Shown: positions 7,195 through 11,540 of the stretch, in pieces | How positions within the stretch are numbered: the stretch's first letter is position 1 | Layout of the letters: each line of letters begins with the position of its first letter | DNA from: Akkermansiaceae bacterium | Lineage (GTDB): Bacteria > Verrucomicrobiota > Verrucomicrobiia > Verrucomicrobiales > Akkermansiaceae | NCBI GenBank assembly: GCA_028293225.1 | Contig: JAQGPE010000065.1 | Coordinates: 1-11,540, forward strand | DNA: 11,540 nt | Direction of reading: 5' to 3' | Position numbers and translations under genes: made by a program | Notes under the pieces: model-generated | Told to the model about the DNA's origin: nothing | Databases searched by the model: none | What the model saw: only the letters and a program-made list of their open reading frames with translations

Positions 7195-7983
7195 ATGACC
7201 GGTATCCTCTATGCTCTGAACGTGGGAACACTCGCGGTTTGGACCACTGTCGCCGGCGCGGGAATTTTCAGCCTGGTCGGTGGGCCGGTCGGACCGCCAG
7301 CACGTCCCGCCCTGACCGTGACCATGGATCAGAACACGGGGGAGGGCCCGCTGGTGGACCTGATGCCCGAATCCGGTTCTCCGGAGCCTGGGCCATCGGA
7401 AGAGGTCGCATCGGAAGAAGCTCCCGAACCGGTACCGACCGAGATCGAAGCTCCACCCGAGGTCCCGGTCACCGAGTTGGCGCCGCCGCCTGAACTGCCC
7501 GAGATGCCGGATCTTCCGCCGCCGCCGGTCGTGAAACCCGCGGCAGCCGCCGTGGTGACGTCGAATCGCCCCAAGGAGCAGCCGGCGGTGAAATCCACCG
7601 TTTCGAAGGGCACCGGCCGGCCGACTTCCCAGCCACAGCCCGGCAATGGTTCCGGAAGCGGCAATGGCAAGGGCACCGGAACCGGACAGGGGACCGCTCC
7701 GGGGAATGGCAAGGCCGGTGGCGATGGCGCCCGCCTGGCCAAGGGTAACATTCCCAAACCGACCTATCCCCAGGCCTGCCGCGATGCTGGCCAGGCCGGC
7801 ACGGTCACGGTTCTTTTCACGGTCGATGCTTCCGGCAAGGTGATCAGCGCCCGCGTGACCAAGCCGTGTCCTTTTGCCCCGCTGAATGAAGCCGCCCTCA
7901 ATGCCGTCAAGCGCGGCACTTTCCCGGCCGGCGGCGGCGTGGCCAGCGCCACCAAGCCGATCACCTTCAATTTGAAGGACTAG
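7195..7983 (+). CDS. tonB: TonB-family energy transducer
   Basis: The 262-residue product has a weakly hydrophobic N-terminal helix (about 3-28), a Pro/Glu-rich segment (about 58-116), a Gly-rich segment (about 150-178) and a TonB C-terminal domain (about 184-262). The domain begins with PTYPQACRDAGQAGTVTVLF, followed by DASGKVISARV, and these match the family's first helix and first two strands. TonB spans the periplasm and pulls on TonB boxes of outer-membrane transporters, using energy from ExbB/ExbD. The start is well fixed: an in-frame TAG lies at 7150-7152 and no other ATG, GTG or TTG intervenes. Two oddities are visible. The membrane helix has no histidine, so the SxxxH motif is absent. 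The C-terminal domain has two cysteines (C195, C225) that could form a disulfide. It leads the second cluster, 26 bp before exbB. Confidence 0.92.
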   Translation: MTGILYALNVGTLAVWTTVAGAGIFSLVGGPVGPPARPALTVTMDQNTGEGPLVDLMPESGSPEPGPSEEVASEEAPEPVPTEIEAPPEVPVTELAPPPELPEMPDLPPPPVVKPAAAAVVTSNRPKEQPAVKSTVSKGTGRPTSQPQPGNGSGSGNGKGTGTGQGTAPGNGKAGGDGARLAKGNIPKPTYPQACRDAGQAGTVTVLFTVDASGKVISARVTKPCPFAPLNEAALNAVKRGTFPAGGGVASATKPITFNLKD

Positions 7984-8009
7984 ATCCTTTTCCCGGCTCC
8001 ACGACTCTG

Positions 8010-8684
8010 ATGAATCCTGTTCTTGCGAATACTGTGGTGGACACCTTTGTCCACGGTGGCTGGGTCATGTGGCCCGTTTTGGCAACTTTCCTGCTCGCCG
8101 TCGGCGTCCTGATCGACCGCATCATCTGGTGGACCCAGTTCAGCTCCCGGGTCAACACCCGCAACCAGGAGAAAGCCCGCGAGGCGCTGGGCAACGGTGA
8201 CTTCGGCACCTGCCTGGATCTGACCACGGGGACGAAGGAGCCTTTCCTCGACAATCTGCAGGACGGGCTGATCCACGTCCGCACCTCCATGCTCGGAGCG
8301 ATGCAGCTCAACGCCACCCACGTGATCGAGCGCTCGGAGTCCCGCATGTGGGTTCTCAGCACGATCATCACCCTGGCCCCGCTGTTGGGCCTGCTGGGCA
8401 CCATCGTCGGCATCATGGAATCGTTCAAGTTTGTCGGAAACAGCGACCTCGCCGCTTCCAAGGTCTCCGGCGGCATCGGCGCAGCCCTCATCGCCACCGC
8501 CTGCGGCCTCAGCATCGCGATCCTCTGCCTGCTGCCCTACAACTACTTCAAGAAGCGCAGCAATGTTCTGCGCGCTTCCTTCGAGCGCTGGATCAACCAC
8601 ACCGAGTTGCTCGCCGAGTCGGCGAAATCCCACGGTCACGATCTGGAGGCTTTCATCGTCTCCCGCGTCTCCAAGCTCCGCTGA
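8010..8684 (+). CDS. exbB: MotA/TolQ/ExbB-family proton channel subunit, cluster 2
   Basis: The 224-residue product has TM1 at about 17-41, a cytoplasmic loop, TM2 at about 114-140 and TM3 at about 155-178. Unlike the cluster 1 ExbB it has no signal-peptide-like leader. Family motifs are GLLGTIVGIMESF with T131 and GGIGAALIATACGLSIAI with T163, matching the pore threonines of E. coli ExbB. The position equivalent to ExbB E176 is alanine here (A158), while the cluster 1 paralogue keeps glutamate. The proline normally following AI in TM3 is also shifted (AILCLLP). The gene sits 26 bp after tonB and 8 bp before exbD, in the classical partner order. Identity is clear; whether conduction differs because of A158 is open. 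Confidence 0.93.
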   Translation: MNPVLANTVVDTFVHGGWVMWPVLATFLLAVGVLIDRIIWWTQFSSRVNTRNQEKAREALGNGDFGTCLDLTTGTKEPFLDNLQDGLIHVRTSMLGAMQLNATHVIERSESRMWVLSTIITLAPLLGLLGTIVGIMESFKFVGNSDLAASKVSGGIGAALIATACGLSIAILCLLPYNYFKKRSNVLRASFERWINHTELLAESAKSHGHDLEAFIVSRVSKLR

Positions 8685-8692
8685 CTGCCACC

Positions 8693-9115
8693 ATGCCTGT
8701 TAAACTCACATCCGGTGGCGGACACTCCGACGAGGAGGAAGCCCGGATCGAGATCGTGCCGTTGATCGACATCATGTTCTTCCTGCTCGCCAGCTTCATG
8801 CTGGTCAGCCTGAGCATGACCCACGTCAACCGGGTGCCGATCAAGGTCCCGCCGGCAAAAACGGCCGCGGCGGAAAACCAGGTGCCGCCCATTCACATCG
8901 CGATCGACAAGAACGGCGTGCTCAGCTGGGACCAGAAGGTGGTCACCGTGAGCGAGATCACCGACCGCTTGAAGACCATGCCGGCTGCCAAGGACAGCGG
9001 TGTTTTCGTCGGTGGCGATGAGGCTGCCAACTTCAAGCAAATCATGATGGTCATCGACGCCGTCCGCGCGGCAGGGATCGATAAAGTGGGACTGGAGGCC
9101 CGCAAGGAGCAGTGA
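8693..9115 (+). CDS. exbD: ExbD/TolR-family subunit, cluster 2
   Basis: The 140-residue product starts at ATG 8693 (MPVKLTSGGG), eight bases after the exbB stop. The frame is open much further upstream, but that part lies over exbB in another frame and is not coding. An acidic cytoplasmic N-terminus (DEEEAR) leads into IEIVPLIDIMFFLLASFM, where D26 is the expected proton-binding residue. The periplasmic domain follows (IHIAIDKNGVLSWDQKVV ... AGIDKVGLEARKEQ). The stop overlaps the next start (GTGA), suggesting translational coupling with the coiled-coil protein. Confidence 0.93.
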   Translation: MPVKLTSGGGHSDEEEARIEIVPLIDIMFFLLASFMLVSLSMTHVNRVPIKVPPAKTAAAENQVPPIHIAIDKNGVLSWDQKVVTVSEITDRLKTMPAAKDSGVFVGGDEAANFKQIMMVIDAVRAAGIDKVGLEARKEQ

Positions 9116-9573
9116 AACCGCGCACCTTCGCCATCACCAATCTCGTCGGCTGCATCGTCCTCACCATCGTCCTGGTGATGCAGTGGCTGGGCAACAGCGG
9201 CCTGGAGACGCAGCTCACCGACTCCTACAGGAAGGTCCAGGAGGTCAGCGACGACCGCGATGCCAAGGCCGCCCGTGCCTCCTCCCTGGAGGCCGATGTC
9301 AGCCAGCTGAAGGACTCGATTGAATCCCTCAACCGCGAGGTGCTGAGCCTCCAGACCGACCTCGACCACAAGAAGGAAGAGGCCGAGCATTCCAAGGCCG
9401 ACGCGGACGTCGCCCTGAAGGGACTGGATGAGTGGAAGGCCGGGGTGGAGCAGCGCGATCAGGTGATCGCCGATCTCCAGAAAAACCTGGCCCTTTACAA
9501 GGCCCGCCTGGAATCGGCCGCCGCCAGTCTCTCGAAAGTCGCGGCGGAGCGCAAAGCCGCCCAGAAGCAATAA
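9112..9573 (+). CDS. Membrane-anchored periplasmic coiled-coil protein
   Basis: The 153-residue product starts at GTG 9112, overlapping the exbD stop by four bases. A purine-rich AAGGAG (9104-9109) lies only two bases upstream but also encodes the Lys-Glu end of ExbD, so it may be incidental. One hydrophobic helix (about 9-27) follows a short basic N-terminus, predicting N-in/C-out topology. Residues about 31-148 form a nearly uninterrupted heptad-rich coiled coil (for example LEADVSQLKDSIESLNREV) ending in a basic tail. There is no globular domain. The position and coupling suggest an accessory part of the TonB-ExbB-ExbD complex, perhaps a spacer or scaffold across the periplasm, loosely comparable to the coiled-coil part of TolA or CpoB. 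No named family is recognised. Confidence 0.82.
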   Translation: MKPRTFAITNLVGCIVLTIVLVMQWLGNSGLETQLTDSYRKVQEVSDDRDAKAARASSLEADVSQLKDSIESLNREVLSLQTDLDHKKEEAEHSKADADVALKGLDEWKAGVEQRDQVIADLQKNLALYKARLESAAASLSKVAAERKAAQKQ

Positions 9574-9599
9574 ACCTTCGATCCGCGGCAATGAAACGC

Positions 9600-9628
9600 T
9601 TGCCAAAGCGTCCTCACTTCCGTAAATC
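9600..9628 (+). promoter_or_regulatory. Weak candidate promoter for the tRNA gene
   Basis: TTGCCA (9600-9605) and TAAATC (9623-9628) are separated by 17 bases and would start transcription about 20 bases before the tRNA. Only the -35 resembles the consensus well. A small inverted repeat (ACGCTT/AAGCGT) overlaps the -35 element. Confidence 0.3.
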
Positions 9629-9655
9629 CTCGCCCCCGCCCGCGAGGGATACAAA

Positions 9656-9730
9656 GCACGCTTAGCTCAGTGGTAGAGCACATCGTTCACACCGATGGGG
9701 TCGCAGGTTCGAACCCTGCAGCGTGTACCA
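9656..9730 (+). tRNA. tRNA-Val (anticodon CAC), CCA encoded
   Basis: A complete cloverleaf can be drawn. Acceptor stem 9656-9662 pairs with 9720-9726, with a G-U wobble at the first pair (1-72). U8 and A9 follow. The D arm has GCTC/GAGC (9665-9668, 9676-9679). The anticodon stem is CATCG/CGATG (9681-9685, 9693-9697) with loop TTCACAC, giving anticodon CAC at 9688-9690, which reads the valine codon GUG. The variable loop has five bases. The T arm is GCAGG/CCTGC around TTCGAAC (9703-9719). The discriminator is A9727 and CCA is encoded at 9728-9730. Confidence 0.96.
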
Positions 9731-9768
9731 CCTCCCGTTGAGGTTCCGCGGAAGAGCCAGCCAAAGCC

Positions 9769-9797
9769 GGCCGGTAAAGTTCGGTTACTTCCCGGCC
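9769..9797. terminator. Candidate hairpin between the tRNA and the convergent lipoprotein gene
   Basis: GGCCGG (9769-9774) pairs with CCGGCC (9792-9797), and an alternative inner GTAA/TTAC pairing (9774-9777, 9785-9788) is possible. It sits between two converging genes, where a shared terminator is expected. Neither side has a good T-run, so intrinsic termination is uncertain. Confidence 0.35.
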
Positions 9798-9806
9798 TGT
9801 GCTGGT

Positions 9807-10385
9807 TTATTGACCTGCTTTCAGCGAAATCGCCGGGAAAGGTCCTTTCATCATCGCCGCACGATGTTTTGCGACCAGGGCCTTCAACTTCGGCACATCC
9901 AGGTTACCCCGTGGGATCTGTTCCGCATACTGCAGGGATTTGACGCCCTCCGTTCCGGGTAGAGGGGCAAACCGGAACAGGCTGAATTCCAGGCCTCCGT
10001 TCGATTTCGGAATCAGGCTGTCGAAGCCCACGTCTCCATTGGGCGCGGAGTAAGCGGCGGCGCCCGCTTTGGCCGAGCGGCCCATGAGGATCGCCTGGTC
10101 CTTTGGAGTGGTCTTCTGCGGCATGGCGCGGAGAGCCATCAGGCGCTGCCAGTTCTTGGGGCCTTCGCCGGCCCGGAAATACTCGACTGTCGCTCCCGCG
10201 CTGGAGGCCGCGGAGTAACCGGCGCGATAGGTTTCGCCGGCGTAGGAGATCGAGGCCGGCGCTTGGATTTCGGGAAGAATTCCTGAGTAGCTCTCTTTGG
10301 TGTTCGCGGTGCCGGGCATCGACGCGCACTGCGAAAGAACCAGCGCGGCGGCAGAGCCCAGGAGAGCTTTTGGGAATAGATTCAT
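9807..10385 (-). CDS. Putative lipoprotein of unknown function
   Basis: The 192-residue product starts at ATG 10385-10383. The N-terminus MNLFPKALLGSAAALVLSQC has one basic residue, a hydrophobic core and a lipobox-like LSQC with C20 as the lipidation site. Gln at -1 is unusual, since Gly, Ala or Ser is typical. The mature part is Ala/Gly/Ser-rich. It has a central region with YRAGYSAASSAGATVEYFRA and WQRLMALRAMPQ, then FSLFRFAPLPG and a basic amphipathic C-terminus. No known domain is recognised. The reading frame stays open far upstream on this strand, but that part lies opposite the amylase-family gene and is not coding. The gene is divergent from that gene (114-bp shared gap) and convergent with the tRNA. 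It probably sits in the outer or inner membrane facing the periplasm. Confidence 0.75.
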   Translation of the reverse strand: MNLFPKALLGSAAALVLSQCASMPGTANTKESYSGILPEIQAPASISYAGETYRAGYSAASSAGATVEYFRAGEGPKNWQRLMALRAMPQKTTPKDQAILMGRSAKAGAAAYSAPNGDVGFDSLIPKSNGGLEFSLFRFAPLPGTEGVKSLQYAEQIPRGNLDVPKLKALVAKHRAAMMKGPFPAISLKAGQ

Positions 10386-10394
10386 CGCAAGTTG

Positions 10395-10421
10395 GTTAGA
10401 GGGGAATGAGATATCTGTCAA
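10395..10421 (-). promoter_or_regulatory. Candidate promoter of the lipoprotein gene
   Basis: On the minus strand a perfect TTGACA (10421-10416) is followed after 15 bases by TCTAAC (10400-10395), four of six matches to TATAAT. The spacing is shorter than ideal. Transcription would begin only a few bases before the ATG at 10385, implying an almost leaderless mRNA, consistent with the lack of a Shine-Dalgarno site. Confidence 0.35.
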
Positions 10422-10499
10422 ACGCCCACCCTGCGAAGACCCTTGGCAGCACATCGAGCCGGCGTTTGTCCACGATCCGGGACTGTGCTTTGTTAGGCC

Positions 10500-11540
10500 A
10501 TGCCCGAAAGCTCCTCCGCCCCCGGCCGGCCCATCATCTACCAGGCGTTGCCGCGGCTTTTCGGCAATACCAACGAGACCCGGAAGATCGGCGGCACAGT
10601 GGCGGAAAACGGCTGCGGCAAGTTCTCGGATTTCAATCAGGTTTCTCTTCAGGCGCTCAAGGATTTCGGTGCGACGGATCTTTGGCTGACTGGCATTCTG
10701 GAGCAGGCCAGCCCGACGGCCTATCCCAACCGTCCGCCCGACCCGGTCGATATCCTGAAGGGCTCCGCCGGTAGCCCCTATGCGATCCGCGATTACTTCG
10801 ATGTTTGCCCGGACTACGCCGATGATCCTGACCGGCGCCTGGAGGAGTTCGAGGCGCTGGTGGCCCGCTGCCGGAGCCATGGCATGCGGGTCTTCATCGA
10901 CTTCGTACCGAACCACGTCGCCCGCTCCTATGCGTCCGATGTGCGGCCGGATCTCAGCTTCGGCCTGCGCGATCGCACCGACGTCTTCTTCGATCGCCAC
11001 AACAATTTTTACTACGTTCAGCCCGGTCAGGCCGAAGGCGGGCCGCCGTTGCGACTTCCCACCGCGGGGGAGCAGGGCTGCCATGGCCGCTTTGATCTGG
11101 AGCAGGACTTCGTCCGTGTGACCGGCAACAACGCCATCACCTTCGCCCCGGTGGAGAAGGATTGGTATGAAACCGTGAAGCTGAACTACGGCCACGATTT
11201 CACGACCGGGCGCGATACGTCCCACCTGCCTGCCATCGGAGCCTCCCTGGACGAAGTCCCGGACACCTGGCGGAAAATGGACGAAGTGCTGGCCTATTGG
11301 CAGCGCCTCGGCGTGGCGGGCTTTCGTGTCGACATGGCGCACATGATCCCGATGGAGTTCTGGCGCTGGTCCATCCAGCGCGCGAAGGATCGCGATCCGG
11401 GCGTCTTCTTCTTCGCCGAGGCCTACAACAGCGACGCGGCCAAGCTTACCGAGGGCAACGTGCTGGATGCGCTGCTCGCCGCCGGCTTCTCCGCGGTCTA
11501 CGATGATCCCGCCTACGACACCTGCCTGGGCTTCTACGAT
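10500..11540 (+). CDS. GH13 alpha-amylase-family glycoside hydrolase, 3' end beyond window
   Basis: An open frame of 347 codons runs from ATG 10500 to the window edge without a stop. GH13 motifs are clear. The N-terminal start of the barrel is IIYQALPRLFGNTN. Conserved region I is DFVPNH (D134-H139). Region II is GFRVDMAH with R276 and the catalytic nucleophile D278. Region III is FFFAEAYN with the general acid E307. Region IV, with the third catalytic aspartate, must lie beyond the window. GH13 enzymes hydrolyse or rearrange alpha-glucans such as starch, glycogen and maltodextrins. No signal peptide is visible (MPESSSAPGRP start), so a cytoplasmic enzyme is likely. The insert between the first barrel strand and region I follows the pattern of Bacteroidetes-type GH13 proteins. 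The exact specificity cannot be read from this fragment. ATG 10500 is chosen as it lies just upstream of the first conserved strand; no Shine-Dalgarno site is present. Confidence 0.93.
   Translation, partial: MPESSSAPGRPIIYQALPRLFGNTNETRKIGGTVAENGCGKFSDFNQVSLQALKDFGATDLWLTGILEQASPTAYPNRPPDPVDILKGSAGSPYAIRDYFDVCPDYADDPDRRLEEFEALVARCRSHGMRVFIDFVPNHVARSYASDVRPDLSFGLRDRTDVFFDRHNNFYYVQPGQAEGGPPLRLPTAGEQGCHGRFDLEQDFVRVTGNNAITFAPVEKDWYETVKLNYGHDFTTGRDTSHLPAIGASLDEVPDTWRKMDEVLAYWQRLGVAGFRVDMAHMIPMEFWRWSIQRAKDRDPGVFFFAEAYNSDAAKLTEGNVLDALLAAGFSAVYDDPAYDTCLGFYD

Noticed and set aside
7980..8639. 219-codon minus-strand open frame opposite exbB of cluster 2
   Set aside because: It is antisense to a well-conserved ExbB with no recognisable product of its own.
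8348..8692. Upstream extension of the cluster 2 exbD frame
   Set aside because: It overlaps exbB in another frame and has no ExbD features. The ExbD N-terminus begins naturally at ATG 8693.
8686..8695. GCCACCATG resembling a eukaryotic Kozak context at the exbD start
   Set aside because: The gene set is clearly bacterial and the match is chance in a GC-rich gap.
8893..9654. 253-codon minus-strand open frame opposite exbD and the coiled-coil gene
   Set aside because: Both + strand genes show family or structural features. The antisense product has none and would run into the tRNA leader.
9656..9730. tRNA-Val as an integration (att) site
   Set aside because: No direct repeat of the tRNA 3' end and no integrase or mobile gene was seen in the window.
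10386..11342. Minus-strand frame extending the lipoprotein ORF upstream to 511 codons
   Set aside because: The extension is antisense to the GH13 gene, whose catalytic motifs are unmistakable. The lipoprotein signal sequence starts at 10385.

Overview
The window looks like a chromosomal stretch from a GC-rich, Gram-negative (diderm) bacterium, most likely a member of the Verrucomicrobiota. This is inference. It rests on two proton-channel/TonB-type clusters with secreted TPR proteins, a PA14-like domain on a membrane-anchored protein, a GH13 enzyme of the IYQ.LPRLFGNTN type, and start codons that almost never carry a Shine-Dalgarno sequence. No mobile element, CRISPR array or phage gene is visible, and no gene-free stretch exceeds about 200 bases.

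Region 1 (20-6993, all + strand) reads as one envelope-energising unit. It encodes a single-pass inner-membrane protein with a TonB-type SxxxH transmembrane motif, glycine-rich linkers and a PA14-like C-terminal domain. Next come a 961-residue secreted TPR protein, a smaller secreted helical-repeat protein whose start overlaps the TPR stop (ATGA), an ExbB/TolQ channel subunit with a signal-peptide-like leader, and two consecutive ExbD/TolR subunits. A strong intrinsic terminator at 7020-7062 closes the unit.

Region 2 (7195-9573, + strand) is a second, compact cluster. It holds a TonB with a recognisable C-terminal domain, an ExbB, an ExbD, and a membrane-anchored coiled-coil rod whose GTG start overlaps the exbD stop. 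The two clusters split the textbook TonB features. The SxxxH motif is on the region 1 protein that lacks a TonB C-terminal domain, and the TonB C-terminal domain is on the region 2 protein that lacks SxxxH.

Region 3 (9574-9806) holds a tRNA-Val(CAC) gene with encoded CCA. Region 4 (9807-11540) holds a minus-strand putative lipoprotein and, divergent from it, the first 347 codons of a GH13 alpha-amylase-family gene that runs off the window.

How the parts may work together: ExbB pentamers around ExbD dimers normally convert proton flow into motion of a TonB/TolA-like periplasmic arm. Region 1 adds large periplasmic TPR scaffolds and an unusual PA14-like arm, so it may power an envelope process such as glycan or polymer capture, surface assembly or outer-membrane tethering. 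Region 2 looks closer to classical TonB import. No outer-membrane receptor is present in the window, so the substrates cannot be read from it.
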